Below, piece after piece: positions 16,734 to 25,160 of a DNA stretch of 34,920 bases; position 1 is the first letter of the stretch; every line of letters begins with the position of its first letter. The notes beneath the pieces were generated by a model. The model was not told the DNA's origin. It searched no databases and saw only the letters and a list, made by a program, of their open reading frames with translations. The DNA comes from Verrucomicrobiota bacterium. GTDB taxonomy: Bacteria > Verrucomicrobiota > Verrucomicrobiia > Limisphaerales > UBA9464. The position numbers and the translations under genes are program-made. The DNA lies in assembly GCA_947454705.1 (NCBI GenBank), contig CANGKZ010000051.1:1-34920 (forward strand). The letters are read 5' to 3'.

Positions 16734-17477
16734 TCAGGACGTGGCGGTGAGTTCCGAGATCGCCTTGCCCATGCGTTCGTCCTGCATCTGGATCACCTTC
16801 TGGTTGGCCTCGAAGGAACGCATCACGGTGATGAGGCTGGCCATTTCGGTGACCGGGGAGGTGTTGGACATTTCGAGAAATCCCTGGCGCACCGAGGGCT
16901 GCGCAACGTCGCGCGGGGCGAGGCTGGGATCGTTCGGCTTGAAGTATCCGCCGCCCGCAGCGTGGAGGACTTTCGGATCGGCAAATTCAACAATGTGAAT
17001 GCGGCCCTTGTTGTCGGTGCCCTGGCTGACTTCGCCGGAAGCAGAGACGGAGGGGGGAGCCGGATTGCGGGGATCGAGCTGGATCGGTCCGCCCTGCCCC
17101 ATTACCAGGTGTCCCTGCTTGGTCATGAGCTGACCCTGGGTGTTGACCTGGAATTCGCCGTCGCGGGTGTAGGCCATCGAGCCGTCCGGAAGCTGGATCT
17201 CGAACATGCCCGGGCCGTCGATCGCAATGTCAGTGCGGCCGTTGGAGGCCTTGATCTCGCCCGGCACGAAACTCGTGACCGAGGTGGCGGAGGGTAACGC
17301 GTAGGTGGATTTCTGCCCGCTCGGCAGGGTGAATTTTCCCGACTCGCTGGCGGAAATGGATATGTTGCTCTTCTTGAATCCCGGCGTGGAACTGGCCGCG
17401 AGATTCTCGGAGATGAGCTCCTGCCAACGCGAGTGGGCGTTCATCGCGGCGGCGGCCTGGTACAGGCTAACATTCAT
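16734..17477 (-). CDS. flgF: Rod protein FlgF
   Basis: FlgF is a rod protein of the FlgG/FlgE family. The 247-residue product starts MNVSLYQAAAAMNAHSRWQE, with the ENLAASSTPGFKKSNI segment (about 23-38), then GPGMFEIQLPDGSMAYTRDGEF. It ends with MASLITVMRSFEANQKVIQMQDERMGKAISEL. The N-terminal helix is divergent (ENLAASSTPG instead of ANNLANxxTxG). The start at 17477 is fixed by homology to family N-termini; the frame is open 32 codons further but that part is not flagellar. It heads unit C, and its predicted sigma-54 start site lies only about 2 nt upstream of the ATG. Confidence 0.92.
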   Translation of the reverse strand: MNVSLYQAAAAMNAHSRWQELISENLAASSTPGFKKSNISISASESGKFTLPSGQKSTYALPSATSVTSFVPGEIKASNGRTDIAIDGPGMFEIQLPDGSMAYTRDGEFQVNTQGQLMTKQGHLVMGQGGPIQLDPRNPAPPSVSASGEVSQGTDNKGRIHIVEFADPKVLHAAGGGYFKPNDPSLAPRDVAQPSVRQGFLEMSNTSPVTEMASLITVMRSFEANQKVIQMQDERMGKAISELTATS

Positions 17478-17490
17478 GCCATCCGGTGAA

Positions 17491-17505
17491 GCACCGGCCG
17501 TGCCA
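17491..17505 (-). promoter_or_regulatory. Sigma-54 (-24/-12) promoter of the flgF-csrA unit
   Basis: The minus strand reads TGGCACGGCCGGTGC followed by TT. The -24 box is a full match to TGGCACG, and the -12 box GTGCT differs from TTGCT at one base. GG-N10-GC spacing is exact. The predicted transcription start is near 17479, about 2 nt before the flgF ATG, implying a leaderless message or a start site slightly different from the rule. Confidence 0.75.
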
Positions 17506-17568
17506 CGCTGAAAACGGGCGTTTTTGCTCAGGTTTTGCGGGCTTTTTCCATTTTTGGAACGCGCGCAC

Positions 17569-17604
17569 GGCAAATCCTGCCAGAACCACCGGGGGGATTT
17601 TGCC
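17569..17604 (-). other. Inverted repeat in the motB-downstream gap
   Basis: GGCAAATCC (17569-17577) pairs with GGATTTTGCC (17595-17604) with one bulged base. It lies in the 166-bp gap between the 105-aa gene and flgF, after the hairpin at 17613-17638. No T-run follows on the minus strand, so termination of unit B here is possible but unproven. Confidence 0.35.
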
Positions 17605-17612
17605 GACTGGAT

Positions 17613-17638
17613 GCACCGCGGGAGGACCCGTCGGGTGC
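17613..17638 (-). other. Compound hairpin just after the 105-aa gene
   Basis: GCACC (17613-17617) pairs with GGTGC (17634-17638), enclosing an inner CGGG/CCCG stem. It starts 4 nt after the stop codon. It may terminate unit B, perhaps Rho-assisted, since no T-run follows. Confidence 0.4.
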
Positions 17639-17642
17639 GATC

Positions 17643-17960
17643 TCAGTACGAGCAGGCGATGCGATGCACCTCGCCGCAGCCGCATCGAACTTCGATGTGG
17701 GTGATGCGGTCGCCTTCCCGGATGACGTTGAGGGTCGCGGGGGCGTGTTGCGAGGGAGCCGGAGACGTGGCAGCGGGTTTTGGAAACTCGATCTGCGACG
17801 ACGCGGGGGAGGAATGCAACGCAGGCTGGGGTGCAGCGGCACCGGCGCCAGCGAGCGGGGAAAACGAGGCGCGTCCCTGGGCTCCAGGAGACGGGGATGA
17901 GGCGGGAGTTGCAGGACGCCCGCCGAGCGGGACGAAGGTGGATGCCGGGACGATTTTCAC
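17643..17960 (-). CDS. Small uncharacterised protein with a Cys-His motif (105 aa), downstream of motB
   Basis: No family is recognised. The frame starts best at a GTG (17960), 14 nt after the motB stop. Residues 1-75 are Ala/Pro/Ser-rich and likely disordered. Residues 76-105 form a compact segment, NVIREGDRITHIEVRCGCGE, followed by VHRIACSY. Cys93, Cys95, His99 and Cys103 make a C-x-C-x3-H-x3-C pattern that could bind a metal (inference). The same frame is open upstream across motB, but that part is a shadow with no flagellar similarity. It is the last gene of unit B. The tail's regular beta-like pattern and the clean stop argue that it is real. Confidence 0.65.
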   Translation of the reverse strand: MKIVPASTFVPLGGRPATPASSPSPGAQGRASFSPLAGAGAAAPQPALHSSPASSQIEFPKPAATSPAPSQHAPATLNVIREGDRITHIEVRCGCGEVHRIACSY

Positions 17961-17974
17961 TTCAGCTTCAGCTT

Positions 17975-18718
17975 CTACTTTTGCTTCTCGTTGCGCATCC
18001 GCAGCAGCACGGTGACGCGGCGGTTGCGTTCGTCCTCGGGCTTCATGCCGGGCAAGGGATCGGTGTCGCCGAAGCCGGACACCATGCGGATCTGATCGGG
18101 CGGAACGTCGTGTCGCACGAGTTTGCGGCGGGCCTCGTTGGCGCGCTGCGTGGAGATGTCCCAATTGTCGAGGCCGTCCTTGAGCGGGGCGTTGCCCGTC
18201 TCGGTGTGGCCTTCGAGTTCGACGCCGAAGTCGTTGGTGAACCGGCCGAGATGCCACGCGAGGGTGGAGAACACGAAATCGCCGTAGGGTGTCAGCGTCG
18301 AGGAATCGCGCTCGAACAGGGGCTTCTGATTGCGATCGAAGAGGCTGAGTCGAAGCCCGTCGGGGATCACGTCCACCTTGAGCGGCGTATCCGTCATCTT
18401 GTCGTTCGGATTGCTCTGGATGGTGCGGATGATGTCCTGGGCGATGCGCCGGAGGACGTCGAGTTCCATGGCGGCGGGAGAATCGAAATTGCCGCCGTTC
18501 TGCCGGGTGGCGAGCGCCTTCTTGCTGGGCATGAGGCCCATGGATCCCTGGGTCATGGCGGAGAACTTGTGCCGGAACGATTTCGCCACGGCATCCTTCA
18601 CCGCCTGATCCTGCGAGGTGAGCCACAACACGAGGAAGAGCGCCATCATCGCCGTCACGAAGTCGGCGTAGGCGACCTTCCAACTGCCACCGTGGTGGGC
18701 GTGTTTTTTTAGGGCCAT
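17975..18718 (-). CDS. motB: Stator protein MotB
   Basis: MotB anchors the stator to peptidoglycan and carries the ion-binding aspartate. The 247 residues start with the family N-terminus (SWKVAYADFVTAMMALFLVLWL). Asp19 is the expected ion-binding residue at the start of the single membrane segment (about 20-36). The C-terminal OmpA-like domain (about 140-240) has EGHTE (169-173), a QRANEARR helix and NRRV (232-235). The ion (proton or sodium) cannot be told from this. It follows motA by 36 nt. Confidence 0.97.
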   Translation of the reverse strand: MALKKHAHHGGSWKVAYADFVTAMMALFLVLWLTSQDQAVKDAVAKSFRHKFSAMTQGSMGLMPSKKALATRQNGGNFDSPAAMELDVLRRIAQDIIRTIQSNPNDKMTDTPLKVDVIPDGLRLSLFDRNQKPLFERDSSTLTPYGDFVFSTLAWHLGRFTNDFGVELEGHTETGNAPLKDGLDNWDISTQRANEARRKLVRHDVPPDQIRMVSGFGDTDPLPGMKPEDERNRRVTVLLRMRNEKQK

Positions 18719-18754
18719 GAGGTGTCGAAATGGGACTGCAACCGGAACGCGCGC

Positions 18755-19612
18755 TTACTTGGCTGCGGCCTTGAGCATTTGCTCGAACTCCTCGCTGCCG
18801 GGCTTCATGTCGCTGGGCAGACTGCGTCGCGCGATCTCCACCGCCATCATCGGAGGCGCACCATTCGCGAAGCCGATGAGCGACGAGGAAATCGAACGCA
18901 GATAACACATTTCCGCCTGGCCGAGCAGGGTGAGCTTGCCGGCGAGCGGGCTGATGAACCCGTACGCGATCAAGATCCCGAGGAAGGTACCGACGAGCGC
19001 CGCTGCAACGTGGTGACCGATTTCATCGATCGGGCCGTTGATCGCGGACATGGTGTTCACGATGCCGAGCACCGCGGCCACGATTCCGAATCCAGGCATC
19101 GAGTCGCCGACCTTGGTGAGCAGTTCGACGGGTTGATGATGCTCTTCTTCGTAGGAATTCAATTCGGCATCAAGCAATGCGCCAAGCTGGTCGGGCTTCA
19201 CGCGTCCGTCCACCAGCGGGCGGATGGAGCTGCAGAGGAGTTCCACCGCGTGGTGGTTCTTCAGGAAGAGCGGGTACTTGGTGAAGATCGAACTGCCGTT
19301 CGGATTGCTGACGTGATCTTCGAGCGCGATCATGCCGTTGCGACGCGCGAGCATGAAGACTTCGTACAGGGCCTTGAACAGATCGTCATAGCCGGCACGG
19401 GTCACCCCGCCGCCCTTCAACGCCCCGAGGGTTTGACCGATCGTGTCCATGAGCACCTTCTTCGGGGCCATGATGATCATCGCGCCGACACCGGCGCCGA
19501 TGATGACCACGAATTCAGAGGGCTGGATCAACCCGGCCGGATTGCCACCGGCGATCATGAAGCCTCCGAGCACGGAGACGAGCACGACAATGGAACCAAT
19601 GATAATGGTCAT
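18755..19612 (-). CDS. motA: Stator protein MotA
   Basis: MotA forms the stator ring around MotB and pushes on FliG. The 285 residues show four membrane segments (about 2-22, 33-50, 173-192, 203-226). Charged residues Arg90 and Glu98 of the cytoplasmic loop and Pro173 (SMPGFG) fall at the same numbers as in E. coli MotA. The gene lies 9 nt after fliA and is upstream of motB. No Shine-Dalgarno precedes the ATG. Confidence 0.97.
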   Translation of the reverse strand: MTIIIGSIVVLVSVLGGFMIAGGNPAGLIQPSEFVVIIGAGVGAMIIMAPKKVLMDTIGQTLGALKGGGVTRAGYDDLFKALYEVFMLARRNGMIALEDHVSNPNGSSIFTKYPLFLKNHHAVELLCSSIRPLVDGRVKPDQLGALLDAELNSYEEEHHQPVELLTKVGDSMPGFGIVAAVLGIVNTMSAINGPIDEIGHHVAAALVGTFLGILIAYGFISPLAGKLTLLGQAEMCYLRSISSSLIGFANGAPPMMAVEIARRSLPSDMKPGSEEFEQMLKAAAK

Positions 19613-19621
19613 GGGAGGAAA

Positions 19622-20425
19622 TCAGGCTTCCACCAATCGGCGGAGTCGGGCCCGGAGCGTGAGAATGGCCTGGGCGTGGATCTGACAGATTCGGGATTCG
19701 GTGACGTTGAACACCGCGGCAATTTCCCGGAGCCGGAGGTCTTCGAAGTAATACATGGCCATGACCTTCTTCTGCATGTCGGGCAGTTGGTCCAGCTGGT
19801 CGGTGAGCATCTCGGCCATTTCGGATCGCTCGGTGTCCTCGGAGGGATCGGCCTGCGTGGGATGGGCGACGATCTCGTGAAGCGTGCGGTCCGGATCATC
19901 CTCCGAATTCATCACGGCATCGAGGCACACAAAGGTCGCCGGCCGGATTTCATCGAGCAGGCGGAGATACGCCGTGGTGGTGAGTCCGAGTGCCTGGGCG
20001 ACTTCGGCTTCGGAGGGGGGTTCGCCCTTCGCGGTTTCGAGTTCGGCGATGACGGACTCGATTTTGCGCGCCTTTTCGTGGACGGATCGGGGAACCCAAT
20101 CCATGCGGCGGAGCTGATCGAAGATCTCTCCGCGGATGCGAACGCGGGCGTACGAGCCGAAGGAGCTGCCCGCGGCGGGGTCGTACTGGCGGACAGCATT
20201 CAACAGGCCGACGAGGCCGGCGCTGTGGAGATCGTCGACATCGATGTGCGATGGCAACGAAAGGGCGAGACGGCCGACGATGTGTCGGACGAGCGGGAGG
20301 TTTTCTTCAATGAGCTCCGATTCCTGGGAGGAACCCATGGCGGATTGACGGTACCGAAGCGACGCCTGATGGACGTTTCGGGCCGTTGGAAACGGGCCTT
20401 GGGGTGGAGCGGCTGGGGGGGCCAT
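19622..20425 (-). CDS. fliA: Flagellar sigma factor FliA (sigma-28)
   Basis: FliA directs RNA polymerase to late flagellar promoters. Region 2 (about 40-112) is clear: LPLVRHIVGRLALSLPSH, then VDDLHSAGLVGLLNAVRQYD and SYARVRIRGEIFDQLRRMDWVPRS. Region 3 (113-160) follows, and region 4 is 205-262 with the helix-turn-helix LREIAAVFNVTESRICQIHA. I kept the ATG at 20425, 14 nt after the upstream gene (267 aa). An ATG at 20338 would give 238 aa, closer to the usual length. Neither has a Shine-Dalgarno. No sigma-28 promoter was found in the window, so its targets lie elsewhere. Confidence 0.95.
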   Translation of the reverse strand: MAPPAAPPQGPFPTARNVHQASLRYRQSAMGSSQESELIEENLPLVRHIVGRLALSLPSHIDVDDLHSAGLVGLLNAVRQYDPAAGSSFGSYARVRIRGEIFDQLRRMDWVPRSVHEKARKIESVIAELETAKGEPPSEAEVAQALGLTTTAYLRLLDEIRPATFVCLDAVMNSEDDPDRTLHEIVAHPTQADPSEDTERSEMAEMLTDQLDQLPDMQKKVMAMYYFEDLRLREIAAVFNVTESRICQIHAQAILTLRARLRRLVEA

Positions 20426-20439
20426 AGGTCAGAAAAGGG

Positions 20440-20655
20440 TTAATTCTTGGCCGGTTGGCGAAGGCGTGCGGCCTCTTGCGCTGCACGGAAGCCGACGAGC
20501 CACTGGCGCATCCACCAACGGAGCATCAAGCCACAGACCAACGCCGACGCGGACGCTCGCCAAAAGACGACCGACCAGGGGCAGCGTTGAACCAGGGCAA
20601 GACTCATCCCGAGGAGGAATCCAACCAGTCCGCCGAGCATCATCGATTTCTTCAT
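20440..20655 (-). CDS. Small uncharacterised membrane protein (71 aa) between flhF and fliA
   Basis: I recognise no family. The product has two hydrophobic segments (about 7-22 and 28-47) and a basic, Arg-rich C-terminal tail, so it is probably an inner-membrane protein with both ends cytoplasmic. It overlaps the flhF stop by 4 nt (ATGA) and lies 14 nt before fliA, so it is translated within the operon. AAGGTGA about 5 nt upstream is a weak ribosome site. It sits where flhG is found in many polar-flagellate clusters, but it is not an FlhG ATPase. Confidence 0.75.
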   Translation of the reverse strand: MKKSMMLGGLVGFLLGMSLALVQRCPWSVVFWRASASALVCGLMLRWWMRQWLVGFRAAQEAARLRQPAKN

Positions 20656-21881
20656 TCGATCACCTTCGGGTTCGGCACAGCAGCCGGCTTGCCAGCCATC
20701 ATTTCATTGGGGTTTTCGCGGGTTCGGCCGCCCACAGAGGGCAAAAGACGCTGAACCAGGCCCCGGGCGTCGGCCCGGGCGAAGTCACCGGGAATATTCT
20801 GCCCACCCGCCAAAAAGCCCGGTCTGCAATTCGTGCCTAGTAACAGATTCCAGATCTTCCCCGCCCGGGTCTCCTCATCGAGGTGGGTGAAACTGATGTC
20901 CACGAGGGGCAATCCGGAGAAGGCGCGCACCTGTTTCTGCAGGATTGCCGCGTCGTAAGAGGCGTTGAGCACCAGATGCAGCCGGGGCGAGGGGAGGCGC
21001 TGAAGCAGGGCATCGAGGGAGGCGAGCCACGAGGCGTCATCGGCCGCACCCCCGGGGAGATCGATCAACACCAACCGACCCGGATCGAGCCCGATGGCAT
21101 CCTCCGGCAGGGTGCGGAACACCGGCACGGAGAGGATCTCGCCGTAGACGCTGAGCACCTCGGCGGTGTTGGAGGTGGAACCGTCGAGGCGCCACACTTC
21201 GGCGGGACGCCCCTCCACAAGCACGGCTTGGGTGAGCCATTTGCAGACGCAGGTGGTCTTGCCCACGCCTGGAGGTCCCACGAACACGTGAATGCCCGAC
21301 TCGGGCGAAACCGGGGCCGGATGCAGCCTTGGGAGAATCAGCGTTTCGAGCGCTTCGGCGACGGCTTCCAATTCCTCCTGCAGCGTTGCGGGGGGAACTT
21401 CGCCGAAGCGGCTTCGCACCTGGTCCATCACGCGATGCGCATGGCGGGGCAGCAACCCCGCGCGCTCGAGCACCGCGCCCGCGCGCCAGCCACCGTGCGC
21501 TGGGGCCTGCGCGACGCCATCACCACCGGTGCCTTCAGAAAACGGTTCGCGACACGCGACGGATCTGCGGATCTCCGCGAGTTCATCGCGAAGTTTGGAA
21601 AACATTTCGTCACGGACCGTGGAACCTCCAGCGGTGGCGGAGGAAGCCGCCGCGGCAGCCAGGCTTGGCGCGCTGGGCAGAACCGGAACCGGAGGCGCGG
21701 GAGGCGGCGTCGGCTCAGGGACGTGGGCCAGCACCTCGATGCGCGGGCGACGCCAGATGCGCGCGAGGCCGTCCACCGAGAGGCGTCGCACGCTCAACAC
21801 CACGGCATCCGGCCCGAGCCGGGATCGCACCTGGGACACCGCATCGGCCGCGGAATCAGCGATGAAGGTATGGAGTTGCAT
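20652..21881 (-). CDS. flhF: Flagellar SRP-type GTPase FlhF
   Basis: FlhF controls the site and number of flagella in many polar-flagellate bacteria. The 409 residues have the B-domain start (MQLHTFIADSAADAVSQVRSRLGPDAVVLSVR), a Pro/Ala-rich linker (about 54-85), then the N- and G-domains. The P-loop GPPGVGKTT is at 202-210. The motif equivalent to DTAGR reads DLPGG (about 274-278) and the region normally TDTYRIGA reads WRLDGSTSNTA, so nucleotide hydrolysis motifs are degenerate. A THLDE motif replaces TKLDE. It lies 29 nt downstream of flhA. No flhG is present in the window. Confidence 0.9.
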   Translation of the reverse strand: MQLHTFIADSAADAVSQVRSRLGPDAVVLSVRRLSVDGLARIWRRPRIEVLAHVPEPTPPPAPPVPVLPSAPSLAAAAASSATAGGSTVRDEMFSKLRDELAEIRRSVACREPFSEGTGGDGVAQAPAHGGWRAGAVLERAGLLPRHAHRVMDQVRSRFGEVPPATLQEELEAVAEALETLILPRLHPAPVSPESGIHVFVGPPGVGKTTCVCKWLTQAVLVEGRPAEVWRLDGSTSNTAEVLSVYGEILSVPVFRTLPEDAIGLDPGRLVLIDLPGGAADDASWLASLDALLQRLPSPRLHLVLNASYDAAILQKQVRAFSGLPLVDISFTHLDEETRAGKIWNLLLGTNCRPGFLAGGQNIPGDFARADARGLVQRLLPSVGGRTRENPNEMMAGKPAAVPNPKVIE

Positions 21882-21910
21882 GGGATGAACTCAGGACTCT
21901 GGAGAAAACC

Positions 21911-24019
21911 TCAGGCCTCGGGGAGTGCGAGCAGACCAGCGCTCTTGACCTCCACCTTGGAAGGCACCTCGGCGTACGAAATCACGGAAAGATCGCTGAA
22001 CGTCGCCTCAAAGAACCGGCGGAATGCGAGACGTAGGTTCGGTGCGCAGAGCACCAGCGGCGGATGTCCGGCGGCGAGCATCTGCTGGATCAATTTGGAA
22101 AGATTATCGACCACCGTACGGGCCATGCGCGGTTCGAGCAGGAGCGCGACCTCGTTCGAGGACTGCCGCACGCCCTGCAGGAGCTGTTGTTCCAACCGGG
22201 GATCGAGGTGGATGCACCAGACGGCACCATTGTCGCCCTGGAACGGCTTGATGATCTGCGAGCACACGGCACGACGCGCCTGCTCGGAGAGTTCATCCGG
22301 ATTCTTGGTGATGGTGGCGTAGTCGCTGACGCGCTCGAGGATTCCGGAGAGGTTCCGGATTGAGACGCCCTCGGTGAGCAGGTTCTGCAATACGCGCTGC
22401 ACTTGGCCGACGGTGAGCTGGGCGGGGATGAGTTCATTCACCACCGTCGAATGCGTCTGCTTCAAATTGTCGAGGAGCTGCTGCACGTCCTGCCGGCTGA
22501 TGATCTCGGCGCAGCGGCGGCGGACGGTTTCGGAAAGGTGCGTGACCAGCACCGCGGCGGAATCCACCACGCTGTAGCCGCTCACTTCGGCGGCACGGCG
22601 TTCGGTCTCCGCGATCCAGGTGGCCGGGAGTTGGAACACCGGCTCGACCGTCGGAATGCCCTTCACCTGCACGCGGCTGCTGGTGGCATTCATGGCGAGG
22701 AAATATCCCGGCATCACCGATCCCTGCGCGACAGGCTGGCCCTTCAACAGGAAGCGATATTCGTTCGCACCAAGCTGCAGGTTGTCGCGAAGGCGGATCG
22801 GTGGAATGAGGATGCCGATCTCCTGGGCGAAGGTGCGTCGGACGCCAGTTACGCGCTCGAGCAGATCGCCGCCGCGGCGCGTGTCGGCCAGGCTCACGAG
22901 TCCGTATCCGAGCTCGATCTGAAGCGGATCCACCGCGAGCAGCGACTCGATCTTATCCGATCCCGCCGCTGCACCCGCGCCGGCTCCGGCAGCCGCGCCT
23001 CCTGCGGCCTTCTCCCCTGCCCCGCGGGCGGGTTCAGCAGCGGTGCCGGTCTTGGCCTGTTTTTTGTTCAGCTTCTTGGCCAGGTAGCCGGTGGCAACCG
23101 CCATGAGGCCGAAGGGAATCATCGGCATGCCTGGTACGATGGCGAAAATCACCATCATCACGGTGAGCAGCGTGAGCGCGCGCGGATACGACAGGAGCTG
23201 GTTGCCCAGTTCCTCGCCAAGACTGGCCTTCGACGCGGCGCGGGTGACCAACATACCGGCCGCGAGCGAGATGATCAGCGCGGGCACCTGCGACACGAGA
23301 CCGTCGCCGATCGACAACAGCGTATACCGTTGGAGCGATTCGGTGAGACTCATCCCGCGCTGCGCGATGCCGATGACGAATCCGCCGACGATGTTGATCA
23401 GCGTGATCAACACGGCCGCGATGGCATCGCCACGGACGAACTTGCTGGCACCGTCCATGGCGCCGTAGAAGTCGGCTTCCTGCTCCACCTTGCGGCGGCG
23501 GGTGCGGGCCTGTTCCTCATTGATGACGCCTGCGCCGAGTTCGGCGTCGATGGCCATCTGTTTGCCCGGCATGGCGTCGAGGGTGAACCGCGCCGCGACT
23601 TCCGCGATACGGCCCGCGCCCTTGGTGATGACCGAGAAGTTGATCAACACGAGGATGGCGAACACCACGAGACCGACCACGTAGTTGCCCCGAACGACGA
23701 ACGTGCCGAAGGCCTCAATGACGTGACCCGCGTTGCCATCGAGCAGGATCAACCGGGTGGAGGCGACGTTGAGCGCAAGTCGGAACAGCGTGACGAACAG
23801 CAATAGGGACGGGAACCCGGAGAACTCCGCGGGTTCACGCACGTAAAGGATCACCAGCAGGATCAGCAGTGACACGGCGATGCTCACCGTGAGCATCAGA
23901 TCCAGCAGGAATGGCGGTACCGGCAGGACCAGCAACATCACCGTGCCGAACATGCCGGCCACGAGCCAGAGATCGCTCTGCTTGAGGCGGGCGGAGATGG
24001 CGGCCATGAGGCCGCTCAT
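21911..24019 (-). CDS. flhA: Flagellar export gate protein FlhA
   Basis: FlhA is the large ring subunit of the export gate. The 702 residues carry about eight membrane segments in the first half. The FHIPEP family core is present (GFPSLLLFVTLFRLALNVAS, then VVFAILVLINFSVITKGAGR and EQEADFYGAMDGASKFVRGDA). An Ala/Gly-rich linker (AGGAAAGAGAGAAAG) joins it to the cytoplasmic domain, which contains the GLVSLAD region. The start at 24019 gives a family-typical N-terminus (MSGLMAAISARLKQSDL); the frame is open 36 codons further, overlapping flhB. An ATG at 24007 is an alternative. No Shine-Dalgarno. Confidence 0.97.
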   Translation of the reverse strand: MSGLMAAISARLKQSDLWLVAGMFGTVMLLVLPVPPFLLDLMLTVSIAVSLLILLVILYVREPAEFSGFPSLLLFVTLFRLALNVASTRLILLDGNAGHVIEAFGTFVVRGNYVVGLVVFAILVLINFSVITKGAGRIAEVAARFTLDAMPGKQMAIDAELGAGVINEEQARTRRRKVEQEADFYGAMDGASKFVRGDAIAAVLITLINIVGGFVIGIAQRGMSLTESLQRYTLLSIGDGLVSQVPALIISLAAGMLVTRAASKASLGEELGNQLLSYPRALTLLTVMMVIFAIVPGMPMIPFGLMAVATGYLAKKLNKKQAKTGTAAEPARGAGEKAAGGAAAGAGAGAAAGSDKIESLLAVDPLQIELGYGLVSLADTRRGGDLLERVTGVRRTFAQEIGILIPPIRLRDNLQLGANEYRFLLKGQPVAQGSVMPGYFLAMNATSSRVQVKGIPTVEPVFQLPATWIAETERRAAEVSGYSVVDSAAVLVTHLSETVRRRCAEIISRQDVQQLLDNLKQTHSTVVNELIPAQLTVGQVQRVLQNLLTEGVSIRNLSGILERVSDYATITKNPDELSEQARRAVCSQIIKPFQGDNGAVWCIHLDPRLEQQLLQGVRQSSNEVALLLEPRMARTVVDNLSKLIQQMLAAGHPPLVLCAPNLRLAFRRFFEATFSDLSVISYAEVPSKVEVKSAGLLALPEA

Positions 24020-24053
24020 TGCGGTGGCTTGGGGAGGATTCACGAAATCAGTT

Positions 24054-25133
24054 CTATTGGCCCGCCGTGTAGTAGCGGTACCGGTTGGTGCGATAGACGA
24101 AGGCCAGGATCTCGGCGACGGCCGCAAACAGCTGGACCGGGATCTCGCCGCCCACGCGGCCGTGCTTGAACATGAGCCGGGCCAGCGGTTTGTTTTCCAC
24201 GATCGGGACCTGGTGCTGCTTGGCGATCTCGCGGATTCGCAGCGCGTTCAAACGGGTGCCCTTGGCGATGATCATCGGAGCCTTCATCGCCTTCCGGTCG
24301 TACCGGAGCGCGACCGCGATGTGCGTGGGGTTGGTCACCACCACGTCCGCCGTCGGCACATCCTGAAGCATCTGGCGCTGCGTCCGCGCGCGACGGCGGC
24401 GACGCTGCTGGGCCTTGACCTGCGGATTGCCTTCCGAGCTCTTGTTCTCTTCCTTGACCTCCTCACGGGTCATCATGAGCTTCTTGTACCGGGTCCAGAA
24501 TTGGTACCCGTAGTCGGCCGCCGCGATCACCGCGAGGGCCACCAGGATGCGGGTGACCAGGCTCTCGGCGGCGCTCATGAGGAAGCGGCCGATGCGGAAG
24601 AGGTCGCCGGAGGTGTAGAGGATCGGGTCCTTCAACAGCTCCTGCACCTCGGACCAGGCGAATCCCCCGATGATCGCCAGCTTGATGACCGCGTTGAGTG
24701 CGGGGACGAGTCCCTGCACGGAGGCGATGCGGGTGAAGCCGGAAACGGGATTCAACTTCTCCCAATTCAAACTGAGCGCCTCGCTGGCGATGTTGAACTG
24801 GTTCTGCGCGGCACTGACCGCGGCCCCCGCGGTGCCCACGGCGAGCACCACCGGGCCGGCGCAACCGGTGACGGTGAGCATGGCCTGCGCGGTCTGACCG
24901 GGAAGCGAATCGCGCGTGATGGTCACATCGTGCAGATGGTACAGCACGCCGGACATGACCTCGGAAAACTGAGTCCACATGGTGGGCCCGAACATTCGGA
25001 TCGCCCCCAGCCCGGCGAACATCACCGCCACGGATTCCAGATCGGGCGTGCGAGCGATGTCGCCGCGATCGGCGGCCTCACGCAGCTTTTTCGCTGATGG
25101 GGCCTCTGTTTTCTCTCCTGCATCTTCAGACAT
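24054..25133 (-). CDS. flhB: Export specificity switch protein FlhB
   Basis: FlhB controls the switch from hook to filament export. The 359 residues begin SEDAGEKTEAPSAKKLREAA, have four membrane segments (about 35-55, 85-108, 142-162, 188-210) and a basic stretch (QQRRRRRARTQRQ). The autocleavage motif NPTH lies at 268-271 with the usual flanking VVVTNPTHIAVALRYD. It is downstream of fliR by 27 nt. The cleavage residues suggest normal switch function together with FliK. Confidence 0.97.
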   Translation of the reverse strand: MSEDAGEKTEAPSAKKLREAADRGDIARTPDLESVAVMFAGLGAIRMFGPTMWTQFSEVMSGVLYHLHDVTITRDSLPGQTAQAMLTVTGCAGPVVLAVGTAGAAVSAAQNQFNIASEALSLNWEKLNPVSGFTRIASVQGLVPALNAVIKLAIIGGFAWSEVQELLKDPILYTSGDLFRIGRFLMSAAESLVTRILVALAVIAAADYGYQFWTRYKKLMMTREEVKEENKSSEGNPQVKAQQRRRRRARTQRQMLQDVPTADVVVTNPTHIAVALRYDRKAMKAPMIIAKGTRLNALRIREIAKQHQVPIVENKPLARLMFKHGRVGGEIPVQLFAAVAEILAFVYRTNRYRYYTAGQ

Positions 25134-25160
25134 GCGCGTGAAGGTTCGGGTTCAGGAGGG

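Noticed and set aside
17570-17582. Second sigma-54-like word TGGCAGGATTTGC upstream of flgF
   Set aside because: The GG to GC spacing is two bases too short; the site at 17491-17505 fits much better.
17961-18908. Long minus-strand extension of the 105-aa gene frame across motB and motA
   Set aside because: The extension overlaps motB in another frame, its translation is Arg/His-rich and unlike any flagellar protein; only the last 105 codons look real.
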